64,000 bases of DNA from Cellulosimicrobium arenosum (GTDB lineage: Bacteria > Actinomycetota > Actinomycetes > Actinomycetales > Cellulomonadaceae). The DNA lies in the NCBI RefSeq assembly GCF_014837295.1, contig NZ_JACYHB010000004.1, positions 124,001-188,000 on the forward strand, written 5' to 3'. Below are positions 27,560 through 37,574 of the stretch, piece by piece. The notes below the pieces were generated by a model. That model did no database searches. It was not told the origin of the DNA and was given only the letters and a program-made list of their open reading frames with translations. Position numbers and translations under genes: made by a program. How positions within the stretch are numbered: the stretch's first letter is position 1; every line of letters starts with the position of its first letter.

Positions 27560-29593
27560 TCACGGGCCGAGCGGCTCGCGCAGCCCGCTCGCCCTCCGCA
27601 CCGGATGCGCGACGGCGGCCCGCACCGCGGCCTCGCTGCCCACCACCCGGACGCCCTCCTGGGCCCGGGTGACCGCCGTGTACAGCAGCTCCCGGGTCAG
27701 GAGCGGGGAGGTCTCCGGCGGGAGCAGGAGCGTGACGCGGCGGAACTGGCTGCCCTGGGCGCGGTGGACGGTCATCGCGTGGACCGACTCGACGGGCGGG
27801 AGCCGGTGCGTGCGCACGCGCACCGGGGCGTCGGGGTCGCCGAACACCGCGACGACACCGGACGCGTCGCCGTCGGCCACGAGGACGCCGGTGTCGCCGT
27901 TGTAGAGCCCGACGTCCGGGGCGTTCGTCGTGACGATCAACGGGCGCCCCGCGACCCACGGGTTGTCGGTCGCGGGCCGATCGGTGGCCTCTTCGACCCA
28001 CGCCTCGACCTGCGCCGCCCAGCGACCCCGGCCCGCAGGGCCCCGGCGGTGCGCCACCATGACGCGGTGCTCGGCGAGCGCTGCCAGGGCCCCGGTGGCG
28101 TCGCCCGCGCGGGCGGCGGCGACCAGGCGGGCACCGGCGTCGACGGCGTCGGTCCGGATCTCGGCGACGGCCGCGTCGTCGGGCTCGCCGTCCGGGGACT
28201 CGAAGAACTGCACGGTGCGGTCGCCCGCACGCAGCAGCGCGAGGACGTCGTCCGCCCTGCCCGCCTTGATCGCGGCGGCGAGCGGCAGGATCTCCGAGTC
28301 CTGGTCCTGACGGTGCACCGTGCGCAGCCGCACGACGCCGTTGCTCAACGCCGAACGGTCGTCCACCTCGTCCGGCAGGAGAGGCGGCGCATCGACCAGA
28401 GCCGTGTCCGCCGCGGCGAGGACGGCGGGCGCGCTCGGGGGCGGGGCCACCGGGGAGCGGTTCACCAGGTCGCCGAGCACCGCTCCCGCCTCGACCGACG
28501 CGAGCTGGTCCGGGTCGCCCACGAGGACGAGCCTCGCGTCGGGGCGCATCGCCTCCAGGAGTCTGGCCATCAGCGGCAACGCGACCATCGACGTCTCGTC
28601 GACGACCACCACGTCGTGCGGCAGGTGGTGATGAGCGTCGTGCTTGAACCGGGTGGTGCTCCCGGGGCGGAAGCCGAGCAGCCGGTGCAGCGTGGACGCG
28701 ATGGGTGCTCCGACCCGGTCGCGGTCGGTGGGGTCGTCGAACCGGGAGACCACGTCGCGGACCGCCTCCTGGAGCCGAGCCGCCGCCTTGCCCGTCGGCG
28801 CCGCGAGCGCGACGCGCAGCCCCGAAGGCCGGGACGCGTGCGCGCCGACCGATCCGGGCACCCGAGGCGCGCCCGGCGGGGGGCCCTGCGCCCCGTCCGG
28901 CCGGGCGGCGTCGTGCAGGACGGCGAGCAGGCGGGCGACCGTCGTGGTCTTGCCGGTGCCCGGCCCGCCCGTGAGGACGGTGAGCCGGCGGTGCGCGGCG
29001 TGAGCGGCGGCGAGGCGCTGCCGGGAGTCCTGCTCGGCGGGGAACAGCCGGTCGAGGGCAGCGGCCAGACGTGCGTCGTCGACGGGCAGGTCCACCGCGG
29101 TGAGCCGACCGTCGACGTCGTGCCGCACAGCCAGCTCGTCGCGCCAGTACCGGTCGAGGTAGAGCATGCCGCCGACCCAGCGCACCGGCCGGTCGTCCGG
29201 TCCGTCCACGCCCGCCGCGACGAGCGGGCTGCGCGCGACGGCCTCGGCCCACTCGTCGGCGGGGGGCCACGGCAGGTGGTCCGTGTCCACGCCCACCGAC
29301 TCCTCGTCCTCGGGCCGCCGCAGCGAGTCGAGGTCGGCGAGCCGCACGCACACCGATCCGCTGCGCACGGCGCGCACGGCGAGCGCGACGGCGAGCAGCA
29401 CGCGGTCGTCGCCCTCGCCCGTCAGGCGGCCGAGGCGCAGCGCGACGCGCAGGTCCGCCGCGGAGACGACGCGCGCGACGTTGAAGGTGGCGAGCCACGC
29501 GGGGGCGCCGACGGCGAGGCGCGGGTCCCCCTCGTCGGTCGGCTCGGGCGTCGGAACGGCGGCCGGGGTGGGGGCGTGCGTGGTGGTGCTCAC
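27560..29593 (-). CDS. recD: Exodeoxyribonuclease V alpha subunit
   Basis: A 677-residue 5'-3' superfamily 1B helicase, the fast motor of RecBCD. Walker A GGPGTGKTTT is at 209-218, Walker B VVVVDETSM follows, then LVLVGDPDQLASVEAG, NGDTGVLV and the C-terminal MTVHRAQGSQF and LYTAVTRAQEGV motifs of UvrD/RecD helicases. The start GTG overlaps the recB stop by 4 bp. The insertion between Walker A and motif Ia is Pro/Ala-rich. Confidence 0.94.
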   Translation of the reverse strand: MSTTTHAPTPAAVPTPEPTDEGDPRLAVGAPAWLATFNVARVVSAADLRVALRLGRLTGEGDDRVLLAVALAVRAVRSGSVCVRLADLDSLRRPEDEESVGVDTDHLPWPPADEWAEAVARSPLVAAGVDGPDDRPVRWVGGMLYLDRYWRDELAVRHDVDGRLTAVDLPVDDARLAAALDRLFPAEQDSRQRLAAAHAAHRRLTVLTGGPGTGKTTTVARLLAVLHDAARPDGAQGPPPGAPRVPGSVGAHASRPSGLRVALAAPTGKAAARLQEAVRDVVSRFDDPTDRDRVGAPIASTLHRLLGFRPGSTTRFKHDAHHHLPHDVVVVDETSMVALPLMARLLEAMRPDARLVLVGDPDQLASVEAGAVLGDLVNRSPVAPPPSAPAVLAAADTALVDAPPLLPDEVDDRSALSNGVVRLRTVHRQDQDSEILPLAAAIKAGRADDVLALLRAGDRTVQFFESPDGEPDDAAVAEIRTDAVDAGARLVAAARAGDATGALAALAEHRVMVAHRRGPAGRGRWAAQVEAWVEEATDRPATDNPWVAGRPLIVTTNAPDVGLYNGDTGVLVADGDASGVVAVFGDPDAPVRVRTHRLPPVESVHAMTVHRAQGSQFRRVTLLLPPETSPLLTRELLYTAVTRAQEGVRVVGSEAAVRAAVAHPVRRASGLREPLGP

Positions 29594-32500
29594 TCGCGAC
29601 CTCCGTCGAGCAGGGCGGACAGGGCGACGACGAGCCCCTGTGGAGGCGTCCACGCGACGACGCCGTAGGGGGCGCCGTCGGGCCCGACCGGGGTGTCCGG
29701 GCCGGCCATGCCGCGCACGAACAGATAAGCGCCGCCCGCGAGGTCGCGGTCCGGGTCGTAGCCGGGCACGCGCCAGCGCAGGTACCGGTGCAGCGCGACG
29801 AGGTACAGCACGAGCTGCAGCGGGTAGTGCGACGCGAGCATCGCGTCGCACGTCGCCTCGGGGCGGTAGTCGGCGACCGTCAACGGTGCCCCGGGCGGCC
29901 CGACGCGGTTCGTCTTGTAGTCCACGACGAGATAGCGGCAGCGCGCGGGATCCGCCGGGCCGTCCGCGTGCGTCGCGGGAACGCGCAGCACGGCGTCGAT
30001 CGAGCCGGTGAGGTAGCCGCGCAGCGGAACCCCGTCAGGCCCCGACTCGGTGGCCAGCGCCGCCAGCAGGTCCGGGTAGCGGGCGAACGGGTCGTCGGCG
30101 GCGAGGTGCGCGCGCAGGACTCCCGCGAGGTCGCGCAGGGTGGACGGCAGGATCCCCCGCGTCGCGTCGCCGCCGGCGAGCGGCAGCTCGAAGTCGAGCT
30201 CGGGCAGCCGGTCGCGAGGGTCGATCTCGGCGAGCGAGAGCCCGCCCGCGAGCGGCCCGAGCGGGGTGCGCAGCGCGAGGCCGAGAGCGGCCGCGAGCGC
30301 GACCGGCTCCACACCGGGGACGCGGACCGTCGCCGCCTGGGCGCACCGGGCCAGGACCTCCGCGTCGAGGTCGCCCGCGGAGGTGTCCACGTACTCAAGG
30401 ATCTCGTGGACGAGCGTGCCGAACGCCGTCCCGCCCGGCTGTCCCTCGAACGCGGACGGTACGTCGGCACCCGGGGCGACCGCCCGGTCGGCCCCGGCCC
30501 CCCGGTCCGTCGTGCCCGGGCCCGCCGTGACGCCCGGGGCGTCGTCGTCGGGCGACTCCTCCGGCTCGTCCTGGATGCCCGGGTCCTCGGGCTCGGACTC
30601 GATCCCGCCGACGGGTCCGTGGTGTGCGGCCGCGGTCAGGGCCGAGTACGACGCGCGCCGCCACTCGCGGTCCGGCAGGTGGCCGCCGGTCGCGAGCGCG
30701 AGGTTCGTCTCGCCGTCGTCGGCAGGGGACCAGTGCTCGCCCTTCGGCCGGGAGTCGACCTGCTCGACGACGACCGTCCCGCCCGAGCGTGCGGCGACGG
30801 CTTCGAACGCGGCCCGCACCGCGTCGTCGCGCATCGCGTCCGGGCGCGCGTGCGGTCCCGGCTCGTCGCCGAGCCGGCGGTCGGAGAGCAGCAGCCGTGT
30901 GAGCGGGCCGGACGCCGTGTTCTTCTTGGTCGGGGTCCAGTGCACGACCACCTGGTGGCGCGCGCGCGTGAGCGCGACGTAGAGCAGACGCAGGTCCTCG
31001 CCCAGCTCCTCGTCGCGCGCCCGCTTGCGGGCATCGACGTAGCCGGGGGAGCCGACCCCGCCCACGTGCAGCACCCGCTGCCCGTGGTCGTCGTGGAACG
31101 CGAACGTCTCGAGGTCGTCCGGCTCGTACCGGTCCCAGCCGAACGGGACGTACACGACCCCGAACTCCAGTCCCTTGGCCCCGTGCACCGTGACCACCTG
31201 CACGGCGGCGGCGTCCGTCTCGAGGCGGCGGGTGCGCTCGTCGGTGAACACGGCCCCGACCTCGGCGATCCGGGCGCGCAGCCACGCGGTCAGCGCCGCC
31301 GTGCCCAGGCCGTCGGTCGTCGCGGCCTCGTGCAGCGCCTGCGTCACGTGCCTCAGGTCCGTCAGGTAGCGCTCGCCGTCCGACCGCGTCATGACGCGTT
31401 CCGTGGAGCCCCGCCGGGCCGCGACCTCCGCGACCGCGGACACACCCCGGTCCGCCAGCAGCCGCGCCCAGGCGCGGACGGTGTCGCTCAGCTCGTCGTG
31501 GTCCGCGTCGTCGGCCGAGGCAAGCCGCTGCGCGTCCCAGCCGACGAACGGGGTGAGCGCGAGCGCGGTCGCGCGGCGGTGCAGGCCGGGCTGCTCGAGC
31601 GCCGCGAGCAGCGTGAGCCAGTCCTGCGCGGCCGCCGAGCCGAACACGCTCGACGGCCCCGAGACGACGGCCGGCACCCCGAGCGCCACGAGCGCGGAGC
31701 GCACCGCCTCGGCCTGCGCGTTCGTCCGGGTGAGCACCGCGACGTCGCGAGGCTCGAGCGCCCGCCAGCGCTCCGGACCGTCCTCCGCGCTGCCGGTCCG
31801 GTCGAGCACCCGGTCTCCGCCCGTCGCGGTCCCGAGCCGGCCCGCGACGTCGGCCGCGACGTCCTTCGCGAGCAGCGACCGCGCGTCCGGGGCCGACGGC
31901 GCGGACGACCCACCGAGCCGGAACGCCCGCCGCGTGACCTGGCGCAGCCGAACCGGCGCCCCGCCGGCGAGACGGGCCGAGGGGTTCGCCGCGTCGACCG
32001 GCCGGACGACGATGCGCGGGTCGCCGAGCGCCGTCTCGCCGAGCAGTGCGTGCAGCCCGGCGAGCAACGGGCCGTCGCTGCGCCAGCTCCTGCTCAGCGT
32101 CGCCGTGTCCTGCGCGTCCTCCACGGCCTGCAGGTACGTCACGACGTCCGCCCCGCGGAAGGCGTAGATCGCCTGCTTCGGGTCGCCGATGAGGACGAGC
32201 GTGCGGTGCCCGTGGAACGCGGTGCGCAGGATCTCCCACTGGTCCGGGTCGGTGTCCTGGAACTCGTCGACCATGACGACGCGGAACCGGGACCGCACCC
32301 GTCCTGCCGCTGTCTCGCCGTGCTCGGGATCCGTCAGGGCGCGTCGCAGCAGCACGAGCAGGTCGTCGTAGTCGAGCAGGTGCATCGCGCGCTTGCGCGC
32401 CTCCACGTCGCGCCGGGCGGAGACGGCCAGGCCGTGCCGCAGGGCCGCGAGCGTCCCCGAGGGCGCGTCGGCCGGGGCGAGCACCGCGCCGTGGTCGCTC

Positions 32501-33135
32501 ACCGCCCTGCGCACGACGTCGCGCACGTCCGCGGGTGTCAGCGGTGGCTCGCCCTGGTCGGCGAAGGTCCGCACGTACAGGTCGTCGGTCACCTCCTGGA
32601 CCAGGTCCGCGACGTCCGGCAGGAACGTCGTGGTCAGGTCCACGTCCGCCGAGGTACCGAGCGCACGGAGCATCTGCTGGCAGAACCCGTGCGTCGTGGT
32701 GATGGTCGCGGCGTCGAGCTGGGACAGCGCGACGCGCAGCCGGTCACGGCGCCGGTCCAGCTCGGCGTCGTCCGTCGCGGCGAGGAACGCGACGAACGCG
32801 TCCGGGTCCTGCGCGGGGTCGGGGCCGCGCAGCGCCCGCTCGGTCGCGACGAGGCGTTCCCGGACGCGGTCGCGCAGCTCGGACGTGGCCGCGCGGCCGA
32901 ACGTGACGAGCATGATCTCCGGCAGCGTCGCCACGCCCTCGGCGACGTAGCGGGCCGTCAGGGTCGCGATCGTGTGCGTCTTGCCCGTCCCCGCGCTCGC
33001 CTCGAGCACGACCGTCCCCGTCGGGAGCGCACCGAACGGGTCGAAGCGCCGCGGCGCTGCGTCGTGCGCGGTCGCCTCGTGCACGCTCGCCTCGTGCGTG
33101 TTCGCGAGCGGTGCGGCGGACTCCGGGCCGGTCAT
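29590..33135 (-). CDS. recB: Exodeoxyribonuclease V beta subunit
   Basis: A 1181-residue 3'-5' helicase-nuclease. The helicase part has Walker A ASAGTGKTHT at 46-55, VVMVDEFQDTDPDQWEIL, LIGDPKQAIYAFRGAD and VVTVHGAKGLEFGVVYVP. The C-terminal RecB nuclease domain carries YLVVDYKTN with the catalytic Asp and Lys, and YPLQLVLYLVALHRYL. It completes RecBCD, which processes double-strand ends for recombination and degrades linear DNA. The ATG overlaps the recC stop by 4 bp. Confidence 0.95.
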   Translation of the reverse strand: MTGPESAAPLANTHEASVHEATAHDAAPRRFDPFGALPTGTVVLEASAGTGKTHTIATLTARYVAEGVATLPEIMLVTFGRAATSELRDRVRERLVATERALRGPDPAQDPDAFVAFLAATDDAELDRRRDRLRVALSQLDAATITTTHGFCQQMLRALGTSADVDLTTTFLPDVADLVQEVTDDLYVRTFADQGEPPLTPADVRDVVRRAVSDHGAVLAPADAPSGTLAALRHGLAVSARRDVEARKRAMHLLDYDDLLVLLRRALTDPEHGETAAGRVRSRFRVVMVDEFQDTDPDQWEILRTAFHGHRTLVLIGDPKQAIYAFRGADVVTYLQAVEDAQDTATLSRSWRSDGPLLAGLHALLGETALGDPRIVVRPVDAANPSARLAGGAPVRLRQVTRRAFRLGGSSAPSAPDARSLLAKDVAADVAGRLGTATGGDRVLDRTGSAEDGPERWRALEPRDVAVLTRTNAQAEAVRSALVALGVPAVVSGPSSVFGSAAAQDWLTLLAALEQPGLHRRATALALTPFVGWDAQRLASADDADHDELSDTVRAWARLLADRGVSAVAEVAARRGSTERVMTRSDGERYLTDLRHVTQALHEAATTDGLGTAALTAWLRARIAEVGAVFTDERTRRLETDAAAVQVVTVHGAKGLEFGVVYVPFGWDRYEPDDLETFAFHDDHGQRVLHVGGVGSPGYVDARKRARDEELGEDLRLLYVALTRARHQVVVHWTPTKKNTASGPLTRLLLSDRRLGDEPGPHARPDAMRDDAVRAAFEAVAARSGGTVVVEQVDSRPKGEHWSPADDGETNLALATGGHLPDREWRRASYSALTAAAHHGPVGGIESEPEDPGIQDEPEESPDDDAPGVTAGPGTTDRGAGADRAVAPGADVPSAFEGQPGGTAFGTLVHEILEYVDTSAGDLDAEVLARCAQAATVRVPGVEPVALAAALGLALRTPLGPLAGGLSLAEIDPRDRLPELDFELPLAGGDATRGILPSTLRDLAGVLRAHLAADDPFARYPDLLAALATESGPDGVPLRGYLTGSIDAVLRVPATHADGPADPARCRYLVVDYKTNRVGPPGAPLTVADYRPEATCDAMLASHYPLQLVLYLVALHRYLRWRVPGYDPDRDLAGGAYLFVRGMAGPDTPVGPDGAPYGVVAWTPPQGLVVALSALLDGGRE

Positions 33136-36100
33136 CGGGTACCTCGTTGCTCGTTCGCCAGCAGGGGGTCCCACACGCGGCGCGCGACGGCGCCGAGCCG
33201 GGACGGGTCGTCGGGCAGCCGGTCGAGGTCGGCGGGCGTCGACTGCCCGGCGACGTCGGACAGCTGCGGGTCGCGGCCCCACGCGAGGACCACGTACGGG
33301 TCCTTGCGCTCGAACCCCTTGTTCCACGACCAGCTCGCACGCATCACGGCGTCGCGGGCGTCGCTCGCGCGTCGCTCCTCCGCATACTTCAGCGACACCT
33401 CGGGCAGCAGCGGCAGCGGCTCGCGCGCGCCCTCGTCGCGCAGTGCGACCAGGTCGGCGAGCAGCGTGCCCGCCGTCGCGGTGTCCGGCGGTACGAGCGT
33501 GGACCACGCGACGGAGGCCCCGTGGGACGACCGCCCGACCGTCACCGCGTCCCACGACTGCCCGGGCGCGCTCACGGCGAGGGCGAGGACCTGCGCCCAC
33601 GCACGCAGCCGGTGCTTGGGGCCGAGCCGCGAGTACTCGGTCCGTACCACACGCCGCCCGTGCACCCCCGGCACGGTGCCGACGACGGTACGCCCGTCCG
33701 GCAGGACGGCACGCACGTCCACCGTCTCCCCGGAGCGCAGCACGTCCGCGCTCGCCGGTCGCCCCGCCGCGGCGTCGGCCTCGCGGGCGGCCTCCACGGC
33801 GACGACGCGCAGCGGGCCCACCGAGTGCACCACGCGCTGCAGCGCCGTGCGGCCCAGCTCGCGCGGCGGGACCTGCCCCCGGCGCCACTCGGCCTGCATC
33901 GCTCGTCCCGGGTCGACGCCGGCGAGCGCGGCCCGCAGGACGCGGTCGCCGACGCCCCAGCCGGTCAGACCCGTCAGTGCCAGCGGGAGCCGGTCGTCCA
34001 CGTCGTCGGAGTCCACGACGAGGCTCAGGTCGAGGGTGTTCTGCGCGAACCACCGGGGTGCGTTCTCCAGCAGCCGCACCAGGTCGTCGAGCTCGACGTC
34101 CCCGCCGTCGGCGCCGGACCCTCGGCCGGTCGGTGCGCCGACCGGCAGGTCCAGCGGCCGCGGCACCAGCGCGCCGACGACCTGGCGCTCGCCACGTGCC
34201 GCGCGGGCGCCGTCCAGCGCCGCGGCGTCGTGGCTGAACGCCCCGGGAACCCCCAGGGCGCCAGGGGCGAAGTTGCGCTCGTCGACGGTCTGCAACGGGT
34301 GCCGCACGACGACGTGCTCGCGCACCGGTCCGCCGCTGGACGTGGTCGCCGCCCGGTCCAGCGCGTCGAGCAGCTCCGCGACGGGCACGGCCGGGGGGCG
34401 GGCGGCACCGGTCCTCTCGTCGGCCCCGGTGTGCACGACGACGAGGTGGTCGCCCGCGGCGGCGACGGCGTCGAGGAAGATCTGCCGGTCCTCGCTGCGT
34501 GCGTCGCGCTCGCCGATCTCGGGGTGCCGCGCGAGCAGGTCGTCGCCCGCCGGGGTGGCGTTGCGGGGGAAGGCTCCGTCGTCCAGCCCGAGGAGGCACA
34601 CCACGCGGTGCGGGACCGAGCGCATGGGTTCCATGGAGCACACCGTGAGGGCGCCGGTGCGGAACCCGGCGCGCGTCGGCCGGCCGGCGAGACGGTCGTC
34701 CAGCACCGCGCGCACGTCCGCCAGGCGGAGGGGTACCTGCCCGTGCGCCGACCCCGCTGCCCGCACGTCGCCGAGGACCCGGCGCGCGGCACCGATCTGC
34801 CAGGCCTCGGTCGGGGGCGCTTCCGCCAGGAGCGTCAGCGCGCGGTCGAGCGTGTCGAGCCAGTGACCCAGCGGATGCACGTCGGAGAGCCCGCCCAGCA
34901 CCTCGGTCAGCCGGGCGGCCAGCTCCGCGAGGCGCCCGGCGAGGTCCACGTCCGTCGACCCGACGTCGTCGAGCGGGAGCGCGGGACCGACGAACCGGGC
35001 GTCCTCGTCGGCCATCGCCGCGCCCAGCAGGATGCGGTCCAGCGCCGCGTCCCACGTGCCCTGCCGGACGCGGGCGTCGATGCCGAACCGCGTGCGCCGC
35101 TCCCCGTCCTCGCCCCAGTGGACGCCGGCCTCGACCGCCCACCCGCGCAGGCGGTCGACGTCGTCGTCCGAGAAGCGGAACCTGCGCCGCACCGGCGCGC
35201 TCGCCGCGACGTCGAGCACCTCGGACGCGGTCACCCGGCCGTCCGCGAGGCGCAGCAGCGCAGCGAGGAGCCCGAGCACGGGGTTGGTCGTCGCCGCGCC
35301 GCGGTCGGCGAGGCTGACCCGCAGGCGCTGGCCCGGGTGGGCGTCGTCGCCGAGCTCGGGGACCGCGCCGAACGTGGCCGTCACGAGCGGGGCGAACGTC
35401 TCGATGTCCGGGCACAGCACGATGACGTCGCGCGCCTGCAGGGTCGGGTCGGCGGCGAAGATCCCGACGAGCGCCTCCCGCAGCACCTCCACCTGCCGCG
35501 CCCGGCCGTGGCACGCGTGCACCTGGACGGAGCGGTCCGTCGGGGCGAGGACGTGCCCCTGGTCGGGGGCGTCGGCGCGCAGCGCGGACTGCAGGGCGCC
35601 GAGCAGCGTGGGCGGCGGCGTCTCGGCCGCGTGATGGGTCGCCTCCGCTCCCTGCAGCCTCAGCTGCAGCTCGACGGCGTCGCGCGCCGTCGAGCCGAGG
35701 AAGGGGTGCCGGGCGAGCGGCGGGACGTCCGCGCGGCTGCCCACGACCCTCGGGGCGTCGTCGGGCGCGGTGCTTTCGATGACGTCGTCGCCGTGCGCGG
35801 CGACGCGCTCCCAGAGGGCAGGGGAGGGGTGCACGAGCCACAGGTGGAGGTCGCGGTGCTCGGCGAGGGCGCCCAGGACCCGCAGCTCGTCCTCCGGCAC
35901 GCGGGTCGGCCCGAACACGGACAGGCGCGCCGGGAGGTCGACGAGGGTCGGGTCCGCGCGCAGCGCGGCGACGGCGTCCTCGACGCGCCGCGCCGGGTCC
36001 GCTCCGGGCACGCGGTCGAGCAGGCGGCGCCACAGCTGCGGCTGCCAGTCGAGGTCGTCGGGCACGGGCTCGTCGGCCGGCGACGACCGAGGGACCGGAC

Positions 36101-36596
36101 CCGCGTCGGACCAGCCGAGCACGACGTCGGGGCGTTGCCGCGCGTAGTCGACGAGCAGGTCCGCCGCGTGCCTGGCGAGCGTCAGCCGACGACCGCGCCG
36201 CACCTCGTCGTCCGGGTCGCCGACGTACCGCGCGAGCGGAGCCGCCCACGGCTCGGCGAGGCACGCGTCGAGAACTTCGAGCACCGACCACGCGAGGCGC
36301 TCGGGCCGCCAGGGGTCGTCGTCGGGCTGCACGCCGGTGACGTCCGCGACGACCTGCTCCACGAGGCGCCTCGGCCCGCGGAAGTCGACGTTGGCGCACA
36401 CGCCGCCCGGTGCCGCCGCGGCCGTCGGATCGGTGCCGAGGTGGTGCGACAGCCGCTGCGCGAGCCACCGCTCGACCCCCCGCGTCGGCACCGCGACGAC
36501 GTCGGGCGTGAACGGGTCCTCCGGCGGCTGCGACAGCACGGCGGCGAGCGGTGCGATCAGCGCGTCCGCGCGCTCCGACCGGTGCACGTGCAGCAA
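33132..36596 (-). CDS. recC: Exodeoxyribonuclease V gamma subunit
   Basis: A 1154-residue RecC, the inactive-helicase subunit that scans for Chi. The N-terminus LHVHRSERADALIAPLAAVL and PTRGVERWLAQRLSHHLG, then SVFGPTRVPEDELRVLGALAEH, HACHGRARQVEVLREAL and QRLRVSLADR are all RecC-like. TTG 36596 is used because it gives the usual N-terminus; GTG 36587 is an alternative. It is the first gene of recC-recB-recD-ridA. Confidence 0.92.
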   Translation of the reverse strand: MLHVHRSERADALIAPLAAVLSQPPEDPFTPDVVAVPTRGVERWLAQRLSHHLGTDPTAAAAPGGVCANVDFRGPRRLVEQVVADVTGVQPDDDPWRPERLAWSVLEVLDACLAEPWAAPLARYVGDPDDEVRRGRRLTLARHAADLLVDYARQRPDVVLGWSDAGPVPRSSPADEPVPDDLDWQPQLWRRLLDRVPGADPARRVEDAVAALRADPTLVDLPARLSVFGPTRVPEDELRVLGALAEHRDLHLWLVHPSPALWERVAAHGDDVIESTAPDDAPRVVGSRADVPPLARHPFLGSTARDAVELQLRLQGAEATHHAAETPPPTLLGALQSALRADAPDQGHVLAPTDRSVQVHACHGRARQVEVLREALVGIFAADPTLQARDVIVLCPDIETFAPLVTATFGAVPELGDDAHPGQRLRVSLADRGAATTNPVLGLLAALLRLADGRVTASEVLDVAASAPVRRRFRFSDDDVDRLRGWAVEAGVHWGEDGERRTRFGIDARVRQGTWDAALDRILLGAAMADEDARFVGPALPLDDVGSTDVDLAGRLAELAARLTEVLGGLSDVHPLGHWLDTLDRALTLLAEAPPTEAWQIGAARRVLGDVRAAGSAHGQVPLRLADVRAVLDDRLAGRPTRAGFRTGALTVCSMEPMRSVPHRVVCLLGLDDGAFPRNATPAGDDLLARHPEIGERDARSEDRQIFLDAVAAAGDHLVVVHTGADERTGAARPPAVPVAELLDALDRAATTSSGGPVREHVVVRHPLQTVDERNFAPGALGVPGAFSHDAAALDGARAARGERQVVGALVPRPLDLPVGAPTGRGSGADGGDVELDDLVRLLENAPRWFAQNTLDLSLVVDSDDVDDRLPLALTGLTGWGVGDRVLRAALAGVDPGRAMQAEWRRGQVPPRELGRTALQRVVHSVGPLRVVAVEAAREADAAAGRPASADVLRSGETVDVRAVLPDGRTVVGTVPGVHGRRVVRTEYSRLGPKHRLRAWAQVLALAVSAPGQSWDAVTVGRSSHGASVAWSTLVPPDTATAGTLLADLVALRDEGAREPLPLLPEVSLKYAEERRASDARDAVMRASWSWNKGFERKDPYVVLAWGRDPQLSDVAGQSTPADLDRLPDDPSRLGAVARRVWDPLLANEQRGTR

Positions 36597-36715
36597 ACGA
36601 GGACCCCTGTCAGGTTGGTCATGACCGAACCGCGCCGGCCGGACGGCGACGCGCTACGAGGAGGCTACGAGGTGCCGCCCACAGGGGCGAGACGTCGTCC
36701 ACACGCGCACCGCCG
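36597..36715 (-). promoter_or_regulatory. recC upstream region with palindrome and direct repeat
   Basis: The 119-bp gap carries a perfect 10-bp palindrome GGTCATGACC (36617-36626) about 20 bp before the recC start and a direct repeat GCTACGAGG (36653-36661 and 36664-36672). No clear TANNNT box with good spacing and no LexA-type GAAC-N4-GTTC site were seen. Confidence 0.3.
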
Positions 36716-37447
36716 TCAGCTCCGTCGTGCGACGAACACCCACTCCCGCGCGGGCCGGTCCGGCGCGTCGCGGACGTCCTCGACGACGAACCCGCACGCG
36801 CCGAGCGACGCCTCGACCTCCTCGCGCGAGCGGAACCGCAGCGTCGAGTCCGAGTGGAGCACCCGCCCGTCGGGCAGGACGGTCGTGTCGTGGAAGGACA
36901 CGAGCGGGAGCGCGACGTCGGTCAGCTCGGTCCAGCTCTCGACCACCCCGACGCCGGGGACGTCGACCCGGACGAACGTCTCGTCGCGCACCCAGCCCTC
37001 CCAGGCCCGGCCCGCGGGCACCCGGGTCTCGAGGACCAGGTGTCCCCCCGGGGCGAGAGCCGCGTGCACGCCGCGCAGCGTCGAGGTCCACGCGTCGTCG
37101 GTCAGGAACACCTGCGCGACGTTCGCGGTCATGGTCGCGAGGTCGACCTGCAGCGGCGGCAGGGTCAGCAGTGCGGCTGCGTCGCCGTGCACCCAGCGCA
37201 CCCGGTCGGCGCCGGGCTTGGTCCGCGCCAGGTCGAGCGACGCGCCCGCCGGGTCCACGCCGACCACCTCGACCCCGCGCAGCGCGAGCAGGCACGCGAA
37301 CGTGCCCGTGCCGCAGCCGACGTCCAGCACGGACCGCGCCCCCAGCTCGTCGACGACCGCCGCGTACGCGTCGAGGTCCGAGCGGTCCGGGTCGAGCGGG
37401 TCGTAGAGCGCAGCGAGTGTCGGGTCGTCGAAGATCGCGTCGGGCAC
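36716..37447 (-). CDS. SAM-dependent methyltransferase
   Basis: A 243-residue class I methyltransferase. Motif I is VLDVGCGTGTFACLLA near residue 40; the post-I acidic residue is in VVGVDPAGASLDLAR, motif II in DLATMTANVAQVF, and motif III in LAPGGHLVLETR. The acceptor is unknown. The GTG start follows TAGTGT by 7 bp with no Shine-Dalgarno, so it is leaderless. It is followed, on the same strand, by recC 119 bp away. Confidence 0.87.
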   Translation of the reverse strand: MPDAIFDDPTLAALYDPLDPDRSDLDAYAAVVDELGARSVLDVGCGTGTFACLLALRGVEVVGVDPAGASLDLARTKPGADRVRWVHGDAAALLTLPPLQVDLATMTANVAQVFLTDDAWTSTLRGVHAALAPGGHLVLETRVPAGRAWEGWVRDETFVRVDVPGVGVVESWTELTDVALPLVSFHDTTVLPDGRVLHSDSTLRFRSREEVEASLGACGFVVEDVRDAPDRPAREWVFVARRS

Positions 37448-37574
37448 GGCTCCGACACTAGTCCCGCCGCGCGCCAGCGAGATCGATCATGCCCCTATCC
37501 CCCGTCGAGCATGCGGTCGTGGCCCGTCCCAGCGTCAGGACAGGCCACAACCACATGTTCGACGGAGGGTGGGG

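Noticed and set aside
36600-36640. LexA/SOS box before recC
   Set aside because: No GAAC-N4-GTTC-like sequence; the palindrome present has a different core.
29788-37406. Very long open frames on the plus strand (up to 1692 codons) opposite recB/recC/recD
   Set aside because: They are Arg/Pro/Gly-rich with no motifs and lie antisense to genes with intact catalytic motifs. In very GC-rich DNA such antisense frames are expected.
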